A stretch of 64,000 bases of DNA, from positions 3,173,253 to 3,237,252 of the forward strand of contig JAYKAV010001000.1 of assembly GCA_035582835.1 (NCBI GenBank). The letters run 5' to 3'. The first letter of the stretch is position 1. Every line of letters starts with the position of its first letter. Below are positions 50,701 to 62,007 of the stretch, piece after piece. The position numbers and the translations under genes are program-made. The DNA is from Phoebastria nigripes (lineage: Eukaryota > Chordata > Aves > Procellariiformes > Diomedeidae). The notes below the pieces were generated by a model. That model ran no database searches and was not told the DNA's origin. It saw only the letters and a program-made list of their open reading frames with translations.

Positions 50701-53700
50701 AAATATCCTCCATATTCTTGTAGTCACAGGAAAGAAAGAAGAAAAAGATAAATTAAAAACAAGTGTTTAAGTATTTTTTCATGGAAATGAAAAATATTTT
50801 CAAAGAAAATCAAAAAAGTCAATTCAAAATTTTCCAGTTCAAAATAAAAACTGAAGAGCTTTTTCAGAATTCTGACCACCTCAATACTGTCTAGTTCCTG
50901 AAGTCAGAAGCAGCTGTAAGTGTTTATTCTGGCTTAATTATAATTCTCCAGATTTCTGATGTAATTATGTTTCAGCTAACAAACTAGAAGTGCAACTCTC
51001 TTATACAATAACCTAGTCTGCTTGCTCCTTACAGTGTCAGAGGAAGGAATTTCGGAGAAGTGCAGTCACAACAAAAAAACATTCCAATGTAAGCTTTCGC
51101 AATTATTATAAGAACTAGAATGATCTTCTTTACGCATGCATTCCAGCATGAAGAATAACACAGAAGAACAGTTTAAAACAACATTTTGTTTTCAGAAAAA
51201 GTATCCTTACATAAGTTAAAAGAATCCCAATATTAAGAAACCAAAGATATATTCACATATAAGAGAAAAATCACAAAAGCACATCTAATTCCGTATTTAT
51301 TATATAGTTTGGGTTTTATGCTATGTACTCTAAAAAAATCTTGCTGCAAGGGGGTCTATAACACATTACACTTACACACACAAAATAATCCTGATTTTCT
51401 GTCCTTAAAACTTGTTTCTTCTTTCAGATATATTATCTGATTAACCAAAATGACATTTGCATGTGGAAAAGAAAAATATTTTAAAAACTGTACAACATCA
51501 TCATTTTCCATTTTGCATGTAAAAAAGCTAAGTAGTAAGGGAGTTAATGTGTTAAGTATCATGCACAAAATATGTAAAATTATGTTGAAAGTAGATTAGA
51601 GTTAGCTCATCTATATATTCTTCTCCAAGAGATGTTATGTTTGACTCATGTAGTAGGGGCCCAGATTAAAATTTTGAAAAAAAAAAAAATAAAAAAAAAA
51701 ATTCTATCAAACAGAGGATTTGTTATGATAAGCATCACATCGCCAAATTCTGAAAACAGAATTCTCAGAAACCCATGAGAATTTCACATTGAAAACCCGA
51801 AGCCCAGCATGACTAACAGACAGAACAGACAACTATGTGCAGAAGGCTCTTCCCATAAGAGACTACTCTGATCCTTCTATCATTTGAAGAAAGGTTCCCA
51901 TTCCCTGTGCATTAGGCAGTGCAAGCTGTCTGGCCAGTACCTCCCGTATTTCAGTAGCAGATGAAGCAATCTTTATATATGCAGCACATATATGCAAATA
52001 TTGTACAAAATATAAATGTATCTTCAGGGGTAAAAAGAACTATATAAATGCATTATACATAAAGAAAAGGAGTATGTCTCCCTTACACCAAATACAATAG
52101 AATTATGTAAATTTCATAAATAGTAGACCCTGGGTTAAATATTCAGAAATAAATACATCTGCTAAAAAGGATACATAATTTTTACTTCCTTGGTTGAAGT
52201 CTAGAAGAATAGCAGATTTCTACCAACACACTATTAAGGTAGTCAAAGTCATTGTTAAATCATAGTGGTAAGCTTATTGTATGAAACAGAGCATGTTAAC
52301 AGTAACATTCAGAGACAGCTATTCCTCCTAAAATATACCTCTTGAAAAAAAGCACTGAGACACAAAACCAGACTTTTTTTCCCTGTGACAACTTTCAGTT
52401 TCTTTGTTTCTTTGAATATTGTTACTGCTACTGTTTGTAAGAATCCCTAAATCTTAGTTTAACTGCTGTTATTGATTCTTAAGATCTGAAATACAGGTCT
52501 AACAGAGTTTTTGCCAGCTCCTTAGGTGTCTTTTATATAAAACATTAAGGACATTGATATATTTGTTTTCTCTTTTAGAGAAGTAGATAACTATCATTCT
52601 ATACATCACCTTCATTGATTGGTTTATTTCTAAAGATATGTGACAATTTACCTGCAGGACACTTGTTCCTAACTCATTAAGAGCGATCAGTAAACCCTGT
52701 GGTGTTCATTAAAAAGAATCTTCTGTACACAGCAGCAAAAAAATATTTCCTTCAACAATGGTTCAGCCACTGTAAGGTGTCTGTAAGGTCAAATAAATAG
52801 ATAACAAATACATTGAATGTAATCTCTATTGTATCTTCTTATTCTGAGTGCATCCTGAAGGCATAAGGGTTTGATTCATGCATGTTGTTTAGATTCACTC
52901 TGACCCTCTTGCCTAGTTTTTAATAATATTTATTTTGTGGGAGCTCATAAAATCTGAAATTTAGAAGAGAAGATTTCTGGTGAAGTAATGAGCCAAAATA
53001 TGACAAAACATCAATCAAAGAAGCTTGTGACTTCTGACCCTTTCTGGGCTTCGTTTTATGACTTTCATATCTTTGAAGTTATGAAAAGGAGACAAGATAT
53101 GACAGGTGCTGTGCTTGGAGAAACCACTTAGTCAATTTAATTCCAGCCACCTGTGAGTACCACCACAGAACTACTTCAGCAAATTTGAAAGTGTTCAGCT
53201 CCCTATCTTTCTTTCACAGTAGTAACAGATAAACTACGCAATAGCTTGGGGGTGTATTTGGCTAACTTTCTTTCAGGCCATTGATGAAGTAAAGGATTTA
53301 AGTAAAATGCAACATTATATTTCCACAGTGCAATGTATCAAACAAAATCAGACATAGCATTCAGATAGATGAGGAAATCTATAAATGCAATGCAAAATGT
53401 GGTTGTGTGAAGTCTTAAAATAGTACTATGGCTCGTTACTTCTGTATGATAGGTGAACTGAAAGAAAAATGAATCCTCGTATACATCATAGGTCAGAGTA
53501 GTAGGGCATTTTGGTAAAATTAAAACTGTTAACTCCCTGTTAGTTGTTCTGGAAGAAGAATACAGATGGAAAGTGATGGTTATTTTCAGCTTTTGAGCTT
53601 GTGAGGCTTGGGTGCCAAGAAATTACACCTTCTCAGGGCTTTTTGTGAAAGTCTGGATACTTGAGCTGCACAAAGGAAAGAGCAAATTTCTAATTTTAAT

Positions 53701-54797
53701 CGTACGACTTTAGTTTTATCAAGCAGGAGATTTTAGATTTGTCTTTGAACAGGCCATATTGGATCTTTCTGAAGTCAGTGAAGATGCTTCAATTTTCAGC
53801 AGAAACTCAATCGGTGCCTTAGGGAAATAGAATGGTCATATTGTTCTTTTGGGGGAGGCTGGGGCAAGGGGTAGCAGAGAGGGTTTGGAGAAGGGTTGCT
53901 TGTGTGCAGGAACAAAGTTACATGAGTTACAAATAAGTTGTAAGAAAAGAGGAAAAGGCAACGGAGGCAGCCTGCTTGAAGGTTAAACTGTTGCTGTAGG
54001 AGTGCCATCCTGCTACCATTTCATGTAAAAATTGATAGACTGAATTACAGAGAAATATAAGTGTAGGCAATGATGTTTTAATACTTTTTTCACATTTAAA
54101 ATACTCATACTTAATACAGCAAAGATAACATTAAAAGTCTACATATTTCAGAAACCCGAGTTCTCAAAGTTTGTGGTACATTAGGGGAGGGTGAAGCCAG
54201 AAAGCAGGAAAAAGGAGGGGTAAAGTAAGTGTGTCTTTTTGTGCCAATTTTCTCTCCTGCCTGAGGCTGCCACTTTGGTAATAACCTGAGTTTCTAACAC
54301 CTTATATTACACAGGAGGCTCAAGACTCTGAAAAGTTATGTACAATAAAAATCTGAGAAATATGTAGTAACAGTAAGAGTAACGGTATTTGTTAAATCTT
54401 TAGACACAGCTCTGTTAAATCTAGGCTTTCTGGTAGGAATAAGTTAGTTGGAACGCTATCCTTCAGAGGCAGACAAGTTACATCGGATTTTTAATGGCGG
54501 GGGGCAGGAGAGGGGGATGTGTTTGTGGAAGAAACAAGTCCTAGCCTGTGAGCAGACCAACATTTGGAACATCAACCCACATTTTAACTCTCTCAACAGA
54601 TGAAAAGTTTCCAACCCTTCATGGAAGGTTTTCTCAGCTTTGTTAAAATCACACATAGAATGGAGATAAATAGGCAGCATCTTAGGAATTTGGGTATTAC
54701 AAGAACAGCATTTATATTTCTTCTTCTAAATAATTATCACAGGGCCAGTTTCCAATAGAAGTCAGTAAAATATAAAACATTCCCTGGAGCTTCAGTC
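47776..54797. other. Non-coding AT-rich DNA, no gene seen
   Basis: Contains a hairpin at 48349-48364 (CTGAGTT, AC, AACTCAG), A runs at 51677-51701, and N bases at 48897 and 50325. No open frame exceeds about 90 codons and none is recognisable. Confidence 0.65.
48349..48364. repeat. Inverted repeat, 7-bp arms
   Basis: CTGAGTT and AACTCAG are perfect reverse complements separated by AC. It is isolated, with no gene context. Confidence 0.6.
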
Positions 54798-54839
54798 ATG
54801 TGTGAGTAATGTGTGAGTACTGATTTTTTTTTTTTTTTT
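54798..54839. repeat. 11-bp tandem duplication and T16 run
   Basis: ATGTGTGAGTA is repeated perfectly (54798-54808, 54809-54819), followed by CTGA and T16 (54824-54839). The T run plus TTTTAG at 54846-54851 mimics a splice acceptor, but no open exon follows. Confidence 0.7.
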
Positions 54840-57800
54840 CTTTTCTTTTAGGCACTGTACAAACCCAGAACAAAAGATAATACCTCTGCACTTACTTAGC
54901 TCACTGGCAAATCTATTANCATGGTGGGTGCTCTCCTTGCATCAAACACCAGACGTCTTTCACGCTTAATGGGTAGAATCTTTTCTCTTTCTGATACTGA
55001 TCTGCCTGGAGGAAGCAGAGAGAAGATCAAAGCACAATGAGAATGAGATGGGGAGCAAGACCCAGGAGTTCTAATCCATTTATATCATCCTGTCTTTCAA
55101 TATTGTGAGCAAATCCCCCTAAAAAGGATGCAGCCCATAGTGGAAGTTAGTTCTGAACTGTGAGATTAAAAAGTTGGAACATGGGAACTTCATATACAGG
55201 ATAACAAGATGATGGGTGTCAAGTCTGCTCCTTGCTGAACAACAGACCAAAAGAAAAGAAAAAAACTTGGGACAGGAAACCTCACTCCTTGGTGCTACTG
55301 TAAATGTCCTCTGGGAAAAGATAATTCTCCTGAGAACTTCACAAAATATTTTGCAAAGCATTAATTCAGAAAATAGAAAAGGAATACAAAACTACAACTA
55401 GTCACTTTCCAGTAAGATAAGATACATCTATGTAATGTATATGGAAAATTATGCAATATTTGTCATTACCACACTGCATTTGAGTTTGTTTCATTTCCAT
55501 CTTTAACCCTGATTTTCTATATGGGAATTTTATATGTTTATTTACTTATAGACAGAATAATATACAGGCTATTTGTTGCTAGTGATTATGCATCTTCTAA
55601 CAGAGAAAATGGTGGTGGTTAACATAGGAAATTATTATTGCATTATGAAAACCACAATGCAACTATATGAGAGCCCATGAAGAACACAGTAATGTTTTAA
55701 ATGTTGATTCCTTGAGTCATGACTATATAGCTAATAACCTTCTCTTTCACACTGTAAGCAACTTGAAAGGTCAATATGTTTTTCTGCAGTGCCTCAAATG
55801 TTCATCTCCAGTGTTCTGATAGTTCCTCAGTCCACAAACATTGGTCTCCAATAGCTCTCAGTGCACTTATCTGCAAAAGTTAAAAGGGTTTAGGATATAC
55901 CTATTTATATACAATCATAATGCTGAAAACTACCAAAAATTTCCAATCCCTGTTTCCTGTAGTAGTTTCATAGTTGTGAAATTCTTGTAAACTTTTCAGC
56001 AATACAGAGTAGTTTACTTAACTAGAAAATAGTCCTCTACCCATCCCCACCATTTATTCATGAAAAAAGACACAAGATACTTGCACTTAAATAAAAATTC
56101 CCCTCAAAACTGCTAGCAAAATTAAAATGGATTTACTAAAACTACATAACTCCACTCCTTTAGTTCCCAACTTAGAGTAAGCATTCAGTTTGTGTCCAAT
56201 ACAACTTCATTAAGGGCAATAAAAAAATTCTTTTTGACTTCAAAAGCACTTGAACCTGGGCATAAGGACCAGATCACTCTCGGCCTTATTAAAAATGTGG
56301 AGATTGGAGATTCACAGAAAGGATTTACCTTTCCTCTGTTAATAATCCTACAAGCAGCAATGAAGAGAAATACGCACTATGCTCTTATCTCCGTTATTAT
56401 AGAAATCATGTCTCCAAAGGGCTGGAATGTGATTAGTCTAATCANAGCAATGCAAAACCATACTGCATTCAAACGCTTAATCTCACTAGGAGAACTGCTG
56501 TCAATACCCTATTCAAATCTATCTATTTCAAAACACTATTTTATTGTATGTTACTTGGAGAATAACAACACTCCCAAGTTAGGAATGCCATAGCACACAG
56601 TTAGATTATTCATGCAGAAGGTGCTGGAGCAGCTGAACTATGTTAAAATGTCTCCCGAAAACCAAGTTAAGAACTAGTGTGTGATCTCAGCAAACCAGAA
56701 ACTATTTAGTGGCATATACTGCAAGTTTATATTTGATTTTGCACCAAGATCAATATGTGGGTGTCATAATCATGCGTTATTTATGAGGCATTTTCAGAAA
56801 CACAGGTTCTAAAGCTGTATATAGAATACAGCAGGAAAATGCTAGAGGCAGTATTGTGGGGGTTTTAATAATTCCAGACACAAGCATAGATTCANTATGG
56901 GCTCCACATGTGTGTGCTTTCATACACAATTGTGTGTGAAATATTAGTTGAGAAGAGGTAAAATTCTGGCCCTGTAGGCTGAAGTTCAGTGGGGAGCTTT
57001 CTGTTCAGTTATGCTAAGACTGAATTGGTCTAGCTAAATCACAGAACCTTCGCATTACAGCCTGATGTGGATGAATCAGCCAGGATAAAAAACTGTGATT
57101 CCTGTTCTCAGTGCACAGTCACAGGTAAAGGTGAAGGCAACTTCCCATACATAATCCAAAAAATAGTATGTGGCTGTTTTTTCCCAGCTGAAATGCAAAA
57201 GAAGGGGGAGATGAACAGAGGCAGGGAGAGAACATGAATACTGTAGAGGTCAAGCACTAGAACAGCAAGGAAGAATTTATAATGATTATTTTTTACATTC
57301 CAATGCCAAGTTTTCTCCCTTCTCAAGGTATTTGAGTTGAGTACACAAGGATACAGAGCTTGTGCTTAGGTATCTATATTTTCTTCTAGGTCAAATTAAG
57401 CTAATGTAATAAAATAATGGAAAACCACTGATGGATCTTGGCTGAAGACATGGATGTCAAACTTTCTTTAGATAACAAATACCTTTCTCTGTCAAGCAGT
57501 GTTTGTTAGTGACTTTCCATCTACTACAAAGCACCTTGAGTTGTCTTGGCACAGTGACTTGCCATATGGAGTGATGTGTGACCTGTGTTAATTTTGTTCC
57601 TATCAAGACATTTTGTTCAATTTCCACAGAGATGTTGTGATGGAAATTATTGGCTACATATGGCAGCAGGAATACATGAAAATTTGCAGCCTTTTTAGGA
57701 CATTTAGAATGGATCATAATTCCACATCAAAATCTCAAGAATTCTTTACCATTATGAGTCTCTGATATTGGAAAAAAGTAGCCTTGTATTGATAACAATA

Positions 57801-60800
57801 ATAGTGCTTAATTTCCCAGTAATGAAGCAGTTAACTAAGTTGCCCTTCTAAGTATTTTTTCCTAAAGGAAAATATTTGAATATTGAGTTGCAACTGTTAC
57901 ATTAAGCCTTAGCAGCAGTAAATTTCTTTGATGAAGACTGTTCCCCTACACTTGAGGCAACAACTATTCTAAAGGAAAGCTTTGATCAGCCCTTGTTTGT
58001 ATCTCTAATGGACAAAAGTTGTTTTGCTCATTGTTTTGAGTGTTGTCTCTTTTGTCTTCCTTTAGACCATAATCATCTTTCCTCTGAATGCAAATCCATC
58101 TGTTTATACTGAATAACATTGGTCATTCTTTACAGCCCTTCATAACTAGCTTGCTTCCATTTCCTCCATTTCCTTAATGTCTTCTCTGCAAAACCATAAT
58201 CTCCTGTTTATCCCTGTTATTCTTCTAGCCACCCTCTCATACCATCTGAAGTGGTACAGCCACCACTCTAGTTGCAGCAGCCTTCTTATCTGCAGCTCCT
58301 AGATACCGTGAGTTTTTCTACATCATTCTGTCTAACTGTCTACTTCTGTTGCAGGGATTACCAAAGCGTGAATTACAACACTAGTAAATGGTGTGTGAAA
58401 AGCAGAAATGCTGCATTTTCTTTAGAGAAAACAAACAGTAGCTGTTTGGGCAATGATTATTGGTCTAGCAACTGAATGCTGTTTTTTCGAAAACATGCAC
58501 TTCCCAGCACAGGACTGGAAGATGCAGTTGGCACCACCAAAAAAACACAACACTGTCTTCTTTCTGAAATGGCAGTAGCCAAAGAAGCTGTGCTTGGGAA
58601 GCTCATAACTATGTAAACCTTATTTCATTTAGATTGTTTATCCTTTCATGAAGATAAGTGAAATTTGGTATATTGCTTGGACAAGTGACACTAACTAGAA
58701 AAATTGTACCATCCTCCGTTTTGCACATCAAAAAGCACAGGGAGATATTCTATCAAGTTATCAACATACCAGTTGATAGCTGGTGAATTTCAGATAATCA
58801 CAGATCCTTTCATATAAATGACTATATCAGTTCCACAACAGATCAATAAATTCTAGTTTATTTGGTTCAGTACCTACCCATTTCGATGACCAATGTTACT
58901 TTAATTACTTTATTTGAAATATACTGTGCACTTTCACCAGTCTCTACTTTCCAGTTAGTCCAAAGACCTCTTGTTATCAAGAATATCCTTACGAAATAAA
59001 TTTTTAAAGTACTACTGACATGAGCCTTATTATTCAACAAGTTATTTTTAAAGACGAATATAGCTAAACTGAGTAAGAAAAAAAAAAAAAAAAAAAGAAG
59101 GATGCATATATTAGAGCAGTTCCTAAATAAATATAAAGTATTTGGGCTACATCCCGCTCTGTTATTTGCCTCAGTGCAAGTCCAGGGTCAAAATCTGACC
59201 AAGCAGAAAATGAATTGAAATGAGATGCTTGAATACGACTATAACGATTTTCTTTTCGACAGGCTTTGTATTAATTCTTTTTCTATTCCACTGGGGTGAC
59301 TATGGGAATACTAAGGGAATTATTTGAAGATGAGTTTCATCTGTTCTGAAGCATCCTCATTAGTACTGATGATGTGCAAGTTGTAGAGAACCCATTTTGA
59401 CTTTAAAAACCTCAGCTAAAATATGCAAGTCTGAGAGACAGAAAAAGTTGAGATAAAGTTTTTGCTCACATAAATTGTAATAACAGTGAAGTCAGCAGAA
59501 GACTAGGCATCTTTTCCAACCATTTTTATATGTTAGCTAATCCCATTTGTTTTGAAAGTATGTCCCACGTGACACTATCTCATCTGTCACTGAGTGGGTA
59601 CATGTTCCTATGTACAGTGATACAAGGAATATGCCCAATTGCAGAGTAGAGAGGAAGCTGGAGAAGAAAGGAAGTAATATGGCTTGAAGCTCTCCACACA
59701 CAATAATAACCTGCATCTAGCATGTTTAAGCATCTAGCTGGAAAATTCTGGTAAATCCAGAATATTAAAAAAATATTCTGTTTACCTAGGCAACCTGTGA
59801 GAAACAATGCCACACATTCAAACAATTTTAAAATGGTAGCTCAAACACCATTCCCTTCCCCCACCCTCTCCCAAGTATTTTCATCTATAGAAATACTCAT
59901 AAAAACACCAGTATTTTTTTTTTCCCAGAGCAATGTAACTTTATCCAACACCCCAGGTTGCTATCAGAAGTCTACTTTAGCAATACTCCTGTGTACAGTG
60001 TTTATTACTTTTAAGAAAGAAACAGAACTAAGGCTACAGAAACTGAAACATTTTCAACATTTTGATTATATAAACTAATAAAGATTCTCCTCCCAGACCT
60101 AGGATCCTTGAAGTCAATAGTTTCTCAAAATAAATTGTTTCTCACTTTCCATATTAAAAAAAAATAACAATCAATAGAGAGGTCAAAAATTTTTCTTCAC
60201 TAAATGTTTTTTAGGCACTTCAACATTTTTTTTTCTCCCCTTTTCTTCTTCTGAAGGACACCTAACATTAGAAGCTGTAATAATGACAGCTTCATGTGTC
60301 TTCCAATTTCACTTGAATTTAAACCACGGAGTCATGCACAGAAGTGACATACATGATTACATGTATTTGCTACAGATAACCACATTTCCTTTCCCTCCTA
60401 CGGTTTATTACTCGCCATTATGGCACCTTATTTTAAATAAGGCTCTGATCCAGCAAAGCACTCATATACTTATGCTACATCCAGGATTTAAAGCGCAGTA
60501 GTGGATATATTTAAAGCATATTGCCTTTATGTGATTTATATTTGTGCATGTTTACTGAATCATAAGCGCTATTAAGTCTCCAGGGCAGGTATGATCTGGT
60601 AAATGTATCACATTTATTCAGTAGACACACAGTCCTAAATGAGGTTTCAGTTATACTGAAAAAACAATATCAATAATCAATAACAACAGTTCTTTTCTAG
60701 CTTTATATTTATGCAATAAATAAAATCTACAGCAGTTGCTGAACATAAGTTTCTTTTCTGCAATCATTCAAGTTTTGTATTAAGAAAATTAAGAAGAGGA

Positions 60801-61380
60801 AACCCTTTATATTATTATAACAGCTCGATAATTACTATCCTTTAAGGCTTCTTAATTTAAGTGCAATCCTGAAGAAAAGGAATTAGAAGGAATAGCAGCC
60901 TGATTTTATCTTTTCATCTCTTTCTACTTCCATCTAAACTTTTTGAAGAAATCTCATGTTTTCCTGTGATAAAAATGTAATGAATTCTATTCTATCTTTT
61001 CCCATCTTCTTTAGAGTTCTGTACAGTTAGATTAATACTGTTATGAATGGAGTAGAACTGTTTTGTAGCTCCCTCTGGAACTTAAAAAGGAAAGTTGGAT
61101 GACTTGTCAAAGCTCATTTGCACTCAACAGCTTGACTAAAATCCATCTCAGGATAAACAAGAACAGAATGTGAAACAAGTATTAGGAGAACGTACTGTCT
61201 TGCGTAGGACTGGGCTCTCCTCAGCATCCACTGCTTGCTTGCTTATACTTTAAAAGAATATCATTCCCTAACCAAATTGCCAATCCTGTTTATTCAATGC
61301 AGCAAGTTAACCCACTGGCATTTTTTCCACTTTTAGAGTGATGATTTCAAATCCTAAAAACAAAAACAAAAAAACAATAC
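54840..61380. other. Non-coding AT-rich DNA, no gene seen
   Basis: The longest open frame (133 codons, 56192-56593) is interrupted by an N and has no recognisable domain. There is an A19 run at 59078-59096. Segments at 54851-54889, 56960-57000 and 60441-60478 resemble fragments of ancient amniote interspersed repeats, but I cannot delimit elements. N bases are at 54919, 56445 and 56895. Confidence 0.6.
59078..59096. repeat. Poly(A) run, 19 bases
   Basis: An uninterrupted A19 is present. No retrocopy was recognised upstream. Confidence 0.85.
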
Positions 61381-61596
61381 TGTCCTGGTTTCAGCTGGGA
61401 TAGAGTTAATTTTTTTTTCCTAGTAGTTGGTATAGTGCTATGTTTTGGATTTAGTATGAGAAGAATGTTGATAACACACTGATGTTTTTAGTTGTTGCTA
61501 AGTAGCCTACTAGTCAAGGACTTTTCAGCTTCCCAAGCTCTGCCAGGTGCACAAGAAGCTGGGAGGGAGCATAGTCAGGACAGCTAGCCCAACTGG

Positions 61597-61601
61597 CCAA
61601 T
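61597..61601 (+). promoter_or_regulatory. CCAAT box in LTR U3
   Basis: CCAAT lies 34 bases upstream of the TATA box in the same U3 and forms part of the LTR's core promoter layout. Confidence 0.55.
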
Positions 61602-61619
61602 GGGGTATTCCATACCATG

Positions 61620-61627
61620 TGACGTCA
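61620..61627 (+). promoter_or_regulatory. CRE (TGACGTCA) in LTR U3
   Basis: This is the perfect 8-bp palindromic CREB/ATF site, 8 bases upstream of the TATA box. The spacing and intactness suggest the retrovirus used cAMP/ATF-responsive transcription. Activity today is not known. Confidence 0.65.
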
Positions 61628-61634
61628 TGCTCAG

Positions 61635-61642
61635 TATATAAA
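61635..61642 (+). promoter_or_regulatory. TATA box of LTR
   Basis: TATATAAA is positioned as expected for the U3 promoter. A start site (the U3/R border) would fall roughly at 61665-61672, in the GATGTTCGGAGT area. Confidence 0.7.
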
Positions 61643-61822
61643 GCTGGGGGAAGAAGAAGGAAGGGGGGGATGTTCGGAGTGATGGTGTTTGTCTTCCCAA
61701 GTAACCGTTACGCGTGATGGAGCCCTGCTTTCCAGCGATGGCCGAACACCTGCCTGCCGATGGGAAGTAGTGAATGAATTCCTTGTTTTGCTTTGCTTGC
61801 GTGCGCGGCTTTTGCTTTACCT

Positions 61823-61828
61823 ATTAAA
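61823..61828 (+). terminator. Poly(A) signal of LTR
   Basis: ATTAAA in the R region, about 180 bases after the TATA box, is followed by a T-rich stretch (CTGTCTTTATCT) consistent with cleavage nearby. Confidence 0.6.
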
Positions 61829-61954
61829 CTGTCTTTATCTCAACCCATGAGTCTTCTCACTTTTACCCTTCCGATTCTCTCCCCCATCCCACCTGGGGGG
61901 AGTGAGCGAGCGGCTGCGTGGTGCTTAGTTGCTGGCTGGGGTTAAACCACGACA

Positions 61955-62007
61955 AAAACAAAAAACAAACACAAACCACACAAACAAGAAAACCAAACAA
62001 AAAACCA
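61955..62007. repeat. A-rich CAAA/CAAAA tract
   Basis: Imperfect CAAAA, CAAA and CACAAAC units directly follow the LTR. A similar A-rich stretch precedes it (61356-61378), so the LTR was inserted into an existing A-rich simple repeat. Confidence 0.8.

Larger units (their letters stand above)
61381..61954 (+). mobile_element. Solo LTR of an avian endogenous retrovirus (plus strand)
   Basis: The element starts TGTCCTGGTTTCAGCTGGGA and ends GGGTTAAACCACGACA, giving TG...CA ends and about 574 bp. I recognise these termini as an abundant LTR family of bird genomes, but I do not assign a family name. In order it holds a U3 with CCAAT (61597-61601), a perfect CRE TGACGTCA (61620-61627) and TATATAAA (61635-61642). 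Downstream come an ATTAAA poly(A) signal (61823-61828) and a U5 block GGGAGTGAGCGAGCGGCTG (61898-61916). The 3' flank is A-rich with no primer-binding site or gag/pol, and the 5' flank shows no proviral sequence, so this is a solo LTR. The five bases on each side are AATAC and AAAAC, a possible 5-bp target-site duplication with one mismatch. That would suit an ERVL-type integrase but is weak evidence in A-rich DNA. It is well preserved compared with the minus-strand LTR at 32450-33194, so it is probably younger. Confidence 0.92.

Noticed and set aside
54818..54851. Branch-point-like CTGAT, T16 and TTTTAG as a 3' splice site
   Set aside because: The sequence after the AG has early stops in the frames checked and resembles an old repeat fragment. 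No donor or exon is visible.
61955..62007. Retroviral primer-binding site and internal region after the plus-strand LTR
   Set aside because: The sequence after the terminal CA is an A-rich simple repeat with no tRNA-complementary segment, so the LTR is solo.
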